Origin: Armatimonadota bacterium
Lineage (GTDB): Bacteria; Armatimonadota; UBA5829; DTJY01
Direction: 5' to 3'
DNA length: 64,000 bases
Assembly: GCA_023511795.1 (NCBI GenBank)
Contig: JAIMAU010000001.1
Span: 326,384 to 390,383 of the forward strand
Shown here: one piece after another, positions 46,226 through 53,886 of the stretch
How the letters are laid out: every line of letters starts with the position of its first letter
Numbering within the stretch: position 1 is the stretch's first letter
Program-made: the position numbers and the translations under genes
Notes under the pieces: model-generated
Databases searched by the model: none
What the model saw: the letters and a program-made list of their open reading frames with translations, nothing else
Told to the model about the DNA's origin: nothing

Positions 46226-46813
46226 TTATAATTGTCGCCTGAGCCGTATCTCATCCCTTCGGGGTATTCCGGCGAACCCTACTTGGACCTCGTTGTCTTT
46301 GGCAATGAAGTTAGGTTTCACATCATATATTTGGAATCCATTTTTCTGGTAGAAGTAAATCGTCGGAAGGTCATCATTAGGCGTGGAAACCAAAACTTCT
46401 TTCTTTTTTTCGGACGAAGCCTTCTCAATGAGGCGTTCTATGAGCATGCTACCTGCTCCCAAACCCTGATATCCTGGTAGAACATCAAGCATTACGATTA
46501 CCAAAACCTCGGGTTCAATTGCATAGGAAAGCACTCCAGCTATGTTGCCATTTGAATCCGCGACATAGGCAGGCAAGCTCAATAAATCATATTCTTTATC
46601 CAGGGAACTTACTTTTGTCTTGCCTTTAAAGTATTCTGCTAGCTGCTTTATTCGTGAGTAATCTTCAGGGGTTGCTTCTCTTACCGAAAGGCTGTCGGAT
46701 GAGCCAAAACTAAGTCTCGATACTACCTCGATGCGGGCGTGTTCGGCGCAAACAGGGCGGCCGCTCCGACCACAAACGAATAACGCATCAGCCCCACAAA
46801 TTGTGCATTGCAT
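46226..46813 (-). CDS. GNAT acetyltransferase with N-terminal zinc finger
   Basis: 195 residues. The first 26 residues form a small zinc-finger-like module (C3, C6, C14, C22 and H25 in MQCTICGADALFVCGRSGRP onward) resembling a truncated B-box. The rest is a GNAT N-acetyltransferase, with the acetyl-CoA loop LPGYQGLGAGSMLIERLIE near 115 and the C-terminal IYFYQKNGFQIYD strand. Such a zinc-finger-GNAT fusion is uncommon. The substrate is unknown; the finger may bind protein or nucleic acid. It lies downstream of the PRC-barrel gene on the same strand and may be co-transcribed. Confidence 0.82.
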   Translation of the reverse strand: MQCTICGADALFVCGRSGRPVCAEHARIEVVSRLSFGSSDSLSVREATPEDYSRIKQLAEYFKGKTKVSSLDKEYDLLSLPAYVADSNGNIAGVLSYAIEPEVLVIVMLDVLPGYQGLGAGSMLIERLIEKASSEKKKEVLVSTPNDDLPTIYFYQKNGFQIYDVKPNFIAKDNEVQVGFAGIPRRDEIRLRRQL

Positions 46814-46912
46814 ACGCAGTCTCCTGAGGCAAACTGTCCAAAAGCTAATACATATAGAAATTAATATTTGCTCTTAGAATATCAAGCGCCTAGGGATTTG
46901 TCAACGAGTAAA

Positions 46913-47482
46913 CTACCACTCTTCTTCTTCCTCCTCTCCTTCCTCCTCTTCCTCCTCCACTTCCACTTCCTCTTCCTCTATCTCTTCTACTTCTTCTACT
47001 TCTTCTTCTTCTTCTATCTCTTCTTGTTCGCCGGCAAGCGTGAGACGCCCTGGTGGCCTCACATATCCGCTGGCAGGCTCCTCGCTTGGCCCAACCGCCT
47101 GGCTGGACCAATATTCGTAGTAGGGTTCAAATGCGGGAGCCCCCTCATGAAACTCTGGTGCCAAGCGAATTTTCTCTGCGTGAGTCAGAATGCGAACCGC
47201 GTCGTCGAGAATTTCTAGCTCTTCAACCGGAACGAGGACGTGTTTTCCACCCATACCAACCATGCCATTGAACTCAATTGCCGCCATTTCGACCTGACGA
47301 TTGCGCGGATTCACATAAAGGTCTTCAACAATTCCAACCTCCTCGCCAAGAGGATTGACTACCGCATGGCCGCGGATGTCGGGATAATGATTGAGATAAT
47401 CTTCTTGATCTTCAAGGTCGCTGAGCTTTTCTAAAATCAATGGCTCGTGGGTACCCGGCTCTTCCATCGATATTTCAGTCAT
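46913..47482 (-). CDS. PRC-barrel domain protein with extreme glutamate-rich tail
   Basis: 189 residues. A PRC-barrel-like fold occupies about 30-125 (RGHAVVNPLGEEVGIVEDLY then NRQVEMAAIEFNGMVGMGGK), as seen in sporulation/photosynthesis-related and RimM-like domains. A linker with an EYWSSQAVGPSEEP segment leads to a tail of ~39 residues made almost only of Glu with Val/Ile, ending in Trp. The tail's DNA is a long polypurine tract. GAGAGGAG lies 8 bases before ATG 47482, so the longer start is rejected. Role unknown; relatives are often stress or envelope associated. Confidence 0.8.
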   Translation of the reverse strand: MTEISMEEPGTHEPLILEKLSDLEDQEDYLNHYPDIRGHAVVNPLGEEVGIVEDLYVNPRNRQVEMAAIEFNGMVGMGGKHVLVPVEELEILDDAVRILTHAEKIRLAPEFHEGAPAFEPYYEYWSSQAVGPSEEPASGYVRPPGRLTLAGEQEEIEEEEEVEEVEEIEEEEVEVEEEEEEGEEEEEEW

Positions 47483-47828
47483 CAGCACCACTCCTCTCTT
47501 TAAAAAATATTTTCCTGAGTTCATTTACCCTAGAATGCCGTGCTCAAACTTATGACAATGGAAATATGCGTGGCTGCGTGCTTAATTGGCAAACACTTTG
47601 TGATGGTATCTAGAATGCTTGATAATCTTAACTTTGCTATGTTAGAATACTTTGTCATTTGCAAGAGCAAAGCGATGCTCGCAAATACGAAGCCGCAGGG
47701 GTTAATAACTGAGCTATAAGAAAATATATCTCCTTGAAAGCACCCGGTGGCACTGGCGCAGAACTTTAATTCTTACACATCCAAGTGGGCTATTGAGCGT
47801 CAATAGCCCATTTGAGGAAACATAAAGA
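47483..47828. other. Divergent intergenic region with ricT leader
   Basis: A 346-base stretch between divergent genes. It holds a + strand promoter (47619-47648) and a leader RNA with a hairpin TTTGC-AA-GAGC/GCTC-GCAAA (about 47669-47685), the segment CGAAGCCGCAGGG (47688-47700), and a clean hairpin GGGCTATTG/CAATAGCCC (47788-47810) about 20 bases before ricT. A weaker - strand promoter for the PRC gene may exist near 47530-47560. Confidence 0.45.
47619..47648 (+). promoter_or_regulatory. Putative promoter of ricT-fmdB-metG
   Basis: TTGATA (47619-47624) and TAGAAT (47643-47648), 18-base spacing. Predicted start near 47655, giving a leader of about 175 bases before ricT. Confidence 0.55.
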
Positions 47829-48821
47829 ATGCCTGTAGTAGTTGGAGTGTGCTTTAAAAAGGTTGGGAAGATATACTACTTTGATCCTGCCGGGCTTGAC
47901 TTGCAGGAAGGTGATTTCGTCATTGCCGAGACTGCGCGCGGCATCGAGTTAGGCCAGGTAATGACCGAAGTCCGCGAGGTTCCCGAGGAAGAAATAGTGC
48001 CGCCTTTGAGAAATATTCTCCGAAAGGCAACGCCTGAGGATTTCGAGCGCGAGGAGAGCAATAGACAGAAAGAAGAGCATGCTTTTCGAGTTTGTGCTGA
48101 AAAAATCCAAAAACACAACCTGCCAATGAAGCTAATCGAAGCTGATTACTCATTTGACGGTTCTCAGGTGACGTTTTATTTCGCCGCCGAAACGCGAGTT
48201 GATTTTCGCGAGCTTGTAAAGGACTTGGCAAGCACTTTGCGAATAAAGGTTCAGCTTCACCAAGTCGGCGTGCGCGATGAAGCCAAGTTTTTTGGCGGTT
48301 TGGGGATGTGCGGGCGAGCGTTGTGCTGCGCAACTTTCCTAAAGGATTTCGAACCAGTCTCCATGAAAATGGCAAAAGAGCAAAGTCTTTTCCTCAATCC
48401 TATCAAGTTTTCCGGCATATGTGGCAAGTTAATGTGCTGTTTGAAATTCGAATATCCAATCTATAAGGAGGCTAAGTCCAGGCTTCCAGCAGTCGGCTCC
48501 ACGGTAATGACGCCAAGAGGTCCAGGCAAAGTAACAGAGGTAAACATTATTAAAGAGGTACTTACGATTGACTTTGGCGAGGGGATCATTAGCCACTATC
48601 CCGCTTCCGAGGTTAAAGTAGTTTGTAGCTTATCCAAAGAAGAAAATGACAGAGTGGAAGACGAGCAAAGGGAAGCCGAGTTTCAACCGCCTTCGATGTG
48701 CAGATGTCCTGCAGAAAGTTGTTCTGCGCATTTGATAAACCAAGAAGAGGGCGATTTTGAGCCCAGGGAAGAGCGATTCCAAGAGATTCCTAGCGACTAC
48801 AAAACGCAGAAGGAGCAGTAG
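47829..48821 (+). CDS. ricT: PSP1/RicT (YaaT) family protein
   Basis: A 330-residue cytoplasmic protein of the RicT/YaaT family; in Bacillus it joins RicA and RicF to activate RNase Y-dependent RNA processing, with iron-sulfur clusters. PSP1 core motifs: YYFDPAGLDLQEGDFVIAET near 15, then the Cys-rich block FGGLGMCGRALCC near 160 and SGICGKLMCCLKFEYPIY near 197. The C-terminal ~50 residues are extra and carry three more Cys. It is 12 bases from the fmdB-like gene and probably co-transcribed with it and metG. Confidence 0.9.
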   Translation: MPVVVGVCFKKVGKIYYFDPAGLDLQEGDFVIAETARGIELGQVMTEVREVPEEEIVPPLRNILRKATPEDFEREESNRQKEEHAFRVCAEKIQKHNLPMKLIEADYSFDGSQVTFYFAAETRVDFRELVKDLASTLRIKVQLHQVGVRDEAKFFGGLGMCGRALCCATFLKDFEPVSMKMAKEQSLFLNPIKFSGICGKLMCCLKFEYPIYKEAKSRLPAVGSTVMTPRGPGKVTEVNIIKEVLTIDFGEGIISHYPASEVKVVCSLSKEENDRVEDEQREAEFQPPSMCRCPAESCSAHLINQEEGDFEPREERFQEIPSDYKTQKEQ

Positions 48822-48832
48822 AAGATTAGACA

Positions 48833-49054
48833 ATGCCAATATACGAGTTTAAGTGCCAAAATTGTGGAACGCGGTTTGAGAAACTCTGCAATATTAACTC
48901 TGCAGCGAGCGGTATAAATTGTCCAAACTGCGGCGCTTCTGAGGTGCGCCGTCTAATATCTGCATTTTATTCACATGGTAGTAGCTCACCTTCGAGTTCA
49001 GGCTCGTCGAGCTGTGCGTGTTGCCAAAAATCAAGCTGCGCGGGTTGCAAATAA
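48833..49054 (+). CDS. FmdB-family zinc ribbon protein
   Basis: A 73-residue protein. The FmdB-type zinc ribbon MPIYEFKCQNCGTRFEKL uses two CxxC pairs (C8/C11 and CPNCG near 30). The tail is Ser/Cys-rich (CACCQKSSCAGCK), typical of longer family members. Function unknown; it may bind protein or RNA. Starts 12 bases after ricT. Confidence 0.85.
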   Translation: MPIYEFKCQNCGTRFEKLCNINSAASGINCPNCGASEVRRLISAFYSHGSSSPSSSGSSSCACCQKSSCAGCK

Positions 49055-49119
49055 AAGTTGCTTGCGAAAGCGTAATAAGCCTCAATTGGAAGTTTGTTAA
49101 TTAAGAAAGGGTTTATCTC

Positions 49120-51108
49120 GTGTGTAGAAAAATTGACAAAGTATTCTACATAACAACGCCTATTTATTACGTAAATGATGTGCCACATATTGGCCATACG
49201 TACACCACTACCGCCGCAGATGTCCTAGCTCGGTTCAAGCGTCTGCAAGGATTCCGAGTGCTGTTTGGCACAGGCACCGATGAAAATGCACCAAAAGTTG
49301 CAGAAGCTGCTGAGGCAAAAGGGCAAACACCTCAAGAGTTTGTGGATGAAATTGTCTCCGAATACCTAGAGACTTGGAAGCGCATGCACATCGCTTACGA
49401 CGACTTCATTCGCACAACTGAGGAAAGACATCGTCGCGTTGTAGAAGCAGTGTTCGAAAAGCTGCTTAAAAGCGGGGATATTTACAAGGACTTCTATAAA
49501 GGATGGTACTGCATCTACGATGAAACCTTTTTCCGAGAATCCGAAGTCGTCGATGGCTTGTGCCCCAATCCTGAGTGCAGAAGGCCAGTTCGCTGGGTAG
49601 AAGAAGAGAATTATTTCTTCCGCCTCTCGGCATACGGCGATCGCCTGCTCGAGTACATTGAGTCGCATCCGGATTTTCTTGGCCCAGAATTCAGAAAGAA
49701 CGAGGTAATCAGCTTTATCAAAGCTGGTCTAAGAGACGCTTGTGTTACGCGAGCTTCTTATGGATGGGGCATTCCAGTCCCCGGCGATCCAGAGAAAGTC
49801 ATCTACGTTTGGTTCGACGCCCTTCTTAATTATCTCACCATGGCAGGATATTTGTCAGATGAACGGAAGTTTGCCGAAGTATGGCCGCCCGATGTTCAAC
49901 TTATGGCAAAGGATATCTTTGTAAGGTTTCATTCCACGTTGTGGCCTGCCATGCTAATGGGCTTAGATTTGCCGCTTCCTAAGCGTATATATGCACATGG
50001 GTTCTGGACCGCCGAGGGTGAGAAGATGTCGAAATCAAAGGGGAATGTCGTAGCGCCGGTGCAGCTCGCGGAAGAAATTGCCGCCATGTCGCAAGCAGAC
50101 TTGGATATCGCCATAGATGCGGTGCGCTACTACCTTATGCGTGAGGTAACTTTTGGGCTAGATGGCGATTTTTCACGCGCTGGTTTGATTGGGCGATTTA
50201 ACTCAGATTTAGCAAACGACCTTGGAAACCTCCTGAATCGAACTCTGCCGCTTCTTCACCGCCATCGGGGCGGTGTCGTGCCCGAGCCGGCGGCTGACGA
50301 TGAGCAAAGCAGAAACCTTGCTGACACGGTCTTGAAAATGGTCGAAGAGGTTGCGGAGTGCATTGACCGCCTGCAGTTCAGCGAGGCGCTTAGTTCGATT
50401 TGGGGTGTAGTCGCCCGTGCAAATAAGTATTTGGAAGAACAAGCGCCTTGGCGACTTGCAAAAGATGAAACAAACGGCTTGCGATTAGATACCATACTGT
50501 ATACTGTGCTAGAAACAGTTCGCACAATTGCAATTGTCATACAACCCTTTATGCCTACGGTTTCGCAAGCTATTTGGAGCCAGCTCGGCATACCCGAGCC
50601 GCTTTCAGAGCAGTCTTGGGATGACGCGGCCGCTTGGGGAAAGTTGAAGCCGGGAACACGCACAGCCGAACCTAAGCCGATATTTCCGCGAATAGAGACC
50701 AAAAAGATTGCTTTAACTCAGGCTGGCGAAAGTAAACGCCCCGCACCAGCGGTGGCGGCAGAACGCAAGGAGGATAAGCAAGTGGAGCAAATTTCGTTTG
50801 AAGAATTCAAGAAAATTGACCTGCGTATCGGGAGAATTGTTGCCGCCGATAAAGTCGCCGGAGCTGACAAGCTCCTCCAGCTTAAAGTTGATTTAGGAAC
50901 AGAGCAAAGACAAATTGTTGCAGGAATAGCTCAATGGTATTCACCTGAGGAATTGGTTGGGCGTGAAATTGTTGTAGTGGCTAACCTAGCTCCCGCAAAA
51001 ATCCGCGGCGTGGAATCAAAAGGTATGCTTTTGGCAGCAGACGTTGACGGCACAGCGGTGCTATTACAACCCGATAAAGAAGTTCCTCCTGGCTCTGGCG
51101 TAAGATAA
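49120..51108 (+). CDS. metG: Methionyl-tRNA synthetase with C-terminal tRNA-binding domain
   Basis: Charges tRNA-Met. 662 residues. YITTPIYYVNDVPHIGHTYT carries the HIGH motif near residue 22, and KMSKSKGN is near 302. CPNPECRRP contributes zinc-binding cysteines. A C-terminal EMAP/CsaA-like tRNA-binding domain (about 555-662) starts with EEFKKIDLRIGRIVAADKVA. Start GTG 49120 behind AAAGGG. A strong terminator follows. Confidence 0.95.
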   Translation: MCRKIDKVFYITTPIYYVNDVPHIGHTYTTTAADVLARFKRLQGFRVLFGTGTDENAPKVAEAAEAKGQTPQEFVDEIVSEYLETWKRMHIAYDDFIRTTEERHRRVVEAVFEKLLKSGDIYKDFYKGWYCIYDETFFRESEVVDGLCPNPECRRPVRWVEEENYFFRLSAYGDRLLEYIESHPDFLGPEFRKNEVISFIKAGLRDACVTRASYGWGIPVPGDPEKVIYVWFDALLNYLTMAGYLSDERKFAEVWPPDVQLMAKDIFVRFHSTLWPAMLMGLDLPLPKRIYAHGFWTAEGEKMSKSKGNVVAPVQLAEEIAAMSQADLDIAIDAVRYYLMREVTFGLDGDFSRAGLIGRFNSDLANDLGNLLNRTLPLLHRHRGGVVPEPAADDEQSRNLADTVLKMVEEVAECIDRLQFSEALSSIWGVVARANKYLEEQAPWRLAKDETNGLRLDTILYTVLETVRTIAIVIQPFMPTVSQAIWSQLGIPEPLSEQSWDDAAAWGKLKPGTRTAEPKPIFPRIETKKIALTQAGESKRPAPAVAAERKEDKQVEQISFEEFKKIDLRIGRIVAADKVAGADKLLQLKVDLGTEQRQIVAGIAQWYSPEELVGREIVVVANLAPAKIRGVESKGMLLAADVDGTAVLLQPDKEVPPGSGVR

Positions 51109-51111
51109 TGC

Positions 51112-51152
51112 AAAAAGAGCGGAGACTATAAAAAAAGTCTCCGCTCTTTTTG
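51112..51152 (+). terminator. Intrinsic terminator of metG
   Basis: GAGCGGAGACT (51117-51127) pairs with AGTCTCCGCTC (51136-51146), flanked by AAAAA on the 5' side and TTTTT on the 3' side, so it can work in both directions. Confidence 0.93.
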
Positions 51153-51275
51153 TTGCTGGTTTTATCAGCTACTTTTGAACATTATTAGATTTGGAATAGT
51201 CTAATTGAATAGCGCATGATTGCTTAAACGTGAGCACAGTTCGCGCCCACCCCAGAAAAGAGGAGGAGAAACAAA

Positions 51276-51695
51276 ATGTTTTCAAGCACGCATGGAAAGG
51301 TCCTAATCGCAGTGTTAGCGCTGGTGGTGCTAGTCAGCATGATCGCAATCTTGGCGAGCAATCCCAGACATGCGCTTGCTCAAGTGCCGCCTGCTCTTGA
51401 TGAGCGGCCTGCACCAGCACAGCCTCCCAGCCAGCCACCCATGGGCGATATGAATATGACGCGTCGGCCCATGATGGGTCTAGGTGGTATGTCAATCGCC
51501 GCCAATGAAAAGTATGTTTATGTAGTAATGGGCGGCACGATTTATCAGTTTACTGCTGATACCCTCAAAAAGGTCAAGGAGACGACCATTTCACCTGCGG
51601 CACAGACAACACCAGGCGGAATGATGCCCCCAATGAGCCCAAACAATTCGCAAAGGATGCCTCGTCAAATGGGCACACCAAGCCAAAATCCTTAA
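51276..51695 (+). CDS. Small exported Met/Pro-rich protein
   Basis: 139 residues. The N-terminal helix (about 9-27: VLIAVLALVVLVSMIAILAS) is a signal peptide or anchor ending before HALAQ. The rest is Met/Pro/Gln-rich (for example MGDMNMTRRPMMGLGGM and GGMMPPMSPNN) with one short beta-hairpin-like segment KYVYVVMGGTIYQFTADTLKKV. I do not recognise a family. Methionine clusters could bind copper or silver, but no supporting gene is nearby. GAGGAGG precedes the ATG, and a terminator follows, so it is a one-gene unit. Confidence 0.7.
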   Translation: MFSSTHGKVLIAVLALVVLVSMIAILASNPRHALAQVPPALDERPAPAQPPSQPPMGDMNMTRRPMMGLGGMSIAANEKYVYVVMGGTIYQFTADTLKKVKETTISPAAQTTPGGMMPPMSPNNSQRMPRQMGTPSQNP

Positions 51696-51731
51696 AGAAA
51701 ATAAAGAGAATAGTTATAAAGATTAACTACC

Positions 51732-51770
51732 AGCGTCTCTTTCTATATTAGAATAGGGACGCTTTCTTTT
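51732..51770 (+). terminator. Intrinsic terminator after the Met/Pro-rich gene
   Basis: AGCGTC (51732-51737) pairs with GACGCT (51758-51763). An inner helix TTCTA/TAGAA (51741-51753) extends the stem, and TTCTTTT follows. Confidence 0.75.
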
Positions 51771-52048
51771 ATCGGAAAAATTTGACGAGGAACGGAGAGT
51801 ATGCTACATTTTTGCAACATAAGGTCTGCAAAAAACCGCAATGATTTTTAAAAGATTTTTATTTCTCACTTTACAACACCAAGGACATGTGATACACTTA
51901 TGCGCAGAAGGCACGTTCCAAGTTGAATAGCCATGCTATTCAACCTCATCCGATTCAACGAAAGTGTTCTCGTGGTACTCACAGTCCTCGCGACCACTAT
52001 TCTAACGGGTATATAGCCTTCAATTTAATGTAGAGGTACTCGTCGCCC
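51771..52048 (+). promoter_or_regulatory. Upstream region of the CphA-N-like gene: promoters and inverted repeats
   Basis: Two promoter candidates: TTGACG/TACATT (51782-51810, 17-base spacing) and TTTACA/TACACT (51870-51898, 17-base spacing). Inverted repeats: TTTTTGCA/TGCAAAAA (51809-51834), a perfect 10-bp arm pair GTTGAATAGC/GCTATTCAAC with 3-base loop (51922-51944), and GTGGT/ACCAC (51972-51997). The 51922 hairpin lies in the predicted leader and could be an operator or RNA element. Confidence 0.45.
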
Positions 52049-52597
52049 TTGAGAGTCGTGGAGATACTTTTCTATGACCAAAACAGGGTCAAATTGGTCG
52101 TCGAGATGTCTGACCCGACTCGATACTCGACAGAACATGCTCCGCACATCCCTCGCTTGCTCTTTAAGCTATTTCCACATTTAGCTCGGCACCGATGCGA
52201 CAATGACAACGGATACACATTCAAGAAAGAATGCCGAAATACTGAGATTCCACACCTTTTTGAGCATCTTATTATCGAATTGCAGGGTCAAGTTCAAAAA
52301 ACTAAGATTCTCAAAGGCGAGACACAATGGAACTGGCGAATAGATCCTAGAGGCCGCTTCCATGTGTACGTTGACTACGAAAACGAAATCCTTGTTCTCG
52401 GCGCAATCCGACTTGCGGAACGCATAATCAATGCCCTCGACGACCGCAGAATTGATGAAATTGACATTGATAAGGAAATCGGGCGTCTAAAAGAGCTAGC
52501 CGCTCTTGGAATGGAGATTGCTAATCCCAGCCAAAAGCGAAGTGAAGCACATTCTGCATCAAATCTGTCGCCAACGCCTACAACCGCAAACCTTTAG
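52049..52597 (+). CDS. Orphan domain resembling the N-terminal domain of cyanophycin synthetase
   Basis: A 182-residue protein. The segment IPHLFEHLIIELQGQ (H69, E72, H73) matches the H-x(2)-E-H metal-site-like motif in the N-terminal domain of cyanophycin synthetase (CphA), and the early part MRVVEILFYDQNRVKLVVEM fits its first strands. In CphA that domain can cut polymer into primers. Here it is alone, with no ligase or Mur-like domain and a disordered Ser/Thr/Pro-rich tail. No other cyanophycin gene is in the window. The assignment is tentative. Start TTG 52049 with GAGG 12 bases upstream. Confidence 0.55.
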   Translation: MRVVEILFYDQNRVKLVVEMSDPTRYSTEHAPHIPRLLFKLFPHLARHRCDNDNGYTFKKECRNTEIPHLFEHLIIELQGQVQKTKILKGETQWNWRIDPRGRFHVYVDYENEILVLGAIRLAERIINALDDRRIDEIDIDKEIGRLKELAALGMEIANPSQKRSEAHSASNLSPTPTTANL

Positions 52598-52927
52598 CCA
52601 AAAAGCCAAAGTAAAAATACGAATACGATAACCTACTAATTTAAAAAATCTGTACCTCCCGTGAGAACATATTTCCAGGGTTTCTCTCTATTTCGCCCCC
52701 AAAATTTCAACTTCGTTTGCCTTCTGGAGTCCTCCCTCCGCCGCAAAAGGCTAGCAAATTCTTGAGCGAGAGTCCAAAACAAAATTGTTGCTGTAATGAT
52801 GCCTAAATGAAAAATTGCAAACTACATGATTTAGCGTGCCTCATAAAAAATATCTGCGACAACGAAGGAGTTGTTGGAGCTTGCAGATAAAATTATGAAA
52901 ACGTTATCATTTTTTCGCTGAAACTGG
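52598..52927. other. Gene-free stretch before dppA
   Basis: About 330 AT-rich bases with no convincing gene on either strand. One hairpin stands out: TATCTGC (52851-52857) with GCAGATA (52883-52889), and an inner ACAAC/GTTGT helix. No terminator or recognisable RNA family is seen. Confidence 0.3.
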
Positions 52928-52956
52928 TTGACTATCTGAGCAAGCGTAGTTATAAT
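52928..52956 (+). promoter_or_regulatory. Strong promoter of dppA
   Basis: TTGACT (52928-52933) and a perfect TATAAT (52951-52956), 17-base spacing; the start near 52963 gives a short leader of ~33 bases. Confidence 0.78.
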
Positions 52957-52995
52957 AAAGAAAAAGCGGGCTGTTTGCACTGTGGAGACCACCCG

Positions 52996-53811
52996 TTGAA
53001 AATTTATATCTCAGTAGATATTGAAGGGATAACGGGACTGGTACACTTTCACCAATATTCGGCAGAAAGCGGCCAGCAGTACGATATGAGACTGCAGATG
53101 ACGCGCGAAGCAAACGCCGCCGTGGCAGGAGCATTCGAAGGCGGTGCAACCGAGGTATTGGTGAATGATGCCCATGGAACCCAAAAAAACCTTATACCGT
53201 TTGAATTGGATAAAAGAGCTAGGCTAATCCTAGGGAATACCAAGCCCCTTTCGATGATGCAAGGGATAGATGAATCATTCGACGGGGCTTTCTTTGTCGG
53301 CTACCACGGCGGCGCTGGAATGCAGGCAGTGTGTTCCCACACGTACACCGATTATGTGTCAGAGGTTAGATTAAACGGACAGCCTGCCGGCGAGGTTATG
53401 ATAAATGCGGCAGTCGCAGGATACTTCGGAGTCCCCGTCGCGCTTGTGACCGGCGATTCCGCCGTCTGCAATGAAGCGTTGTCTATCCTCGGCGCAGTCG
53501 AAACGGTAGCAGTAAAAGAACCCATAACAAGGGCTTCAGCCAAAAGCTTGCATCCTGAAATCGCATGCGAGCGGATTAAAGCCGCCGCTAAGTCAGCCGT
53601 TGAGCGGCTATCGGAGCTGGAACCATTTACATTGGAACCCCCTATCCGATTAGCGATATCCTTTACACACGCTGGCTGTGCGGACCGCGCGGAAATCATG
53701 CCTGGCTCACGGAGATTGGATGCCGTCACAGTCGGCTACGAGTCAGAAGACTTTCACAATCTTTATCGCGGATTTCTGACAATGTTGGACTTAGCGGGAA
53801 CAGCCGCATAA
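52996..53811 (+). CDS. dppA: D-aminopeptidase DppA family (M55)
   Basis: A zinc-dependent peptidase of 271 residues that removes D-amino acids, linked to D-Ala-D-Ala recycling. KIYISVDIEGITG gives metal ligands D8 and E10; NDAHGTQKNL, GYHGGAGMQAVCSHTYT and NAAVAGYFGVPVALVTGD follow. The start is TTG 52996, with GGAGA 7 bases upstream, matching family length; the upstream TTG 52975 is less likely. A 76-base gap separates it from nagZ. The pair suggests cell-wall peptide and sugar recycling. Confidence 0.9.
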   Translation: MKIYISVDIEGITGLVHFHQYSAESGQQYDMRLQMTREANAAVAGAFEGGATEVLVNDAHGTQKNLIPFELDKRARLILGNTKPLSMMQGIDESFDGAFFVGYHGGAGMQAVCSHTYTDYVSEVRLNGQPAGEVMINAAVAGYFGVPVALVTGDSAVCNEALSILGAVETVAVKEPITRASAKSLHPEIACERIKAAAKSAVERLSELEPFTLEPPIRLAISFTHAGCADRAEIMPGSRRLDAVTVGYESEDFHNLYRGFLTMLDLAGTAA

Positions 53812-53886
53812 CGGGTAAAAAAACTATTTGGATAATGTAGAGCCAACGCTGTTTGCTCAATTAATCAGAAAGTCGAATTATCACAA

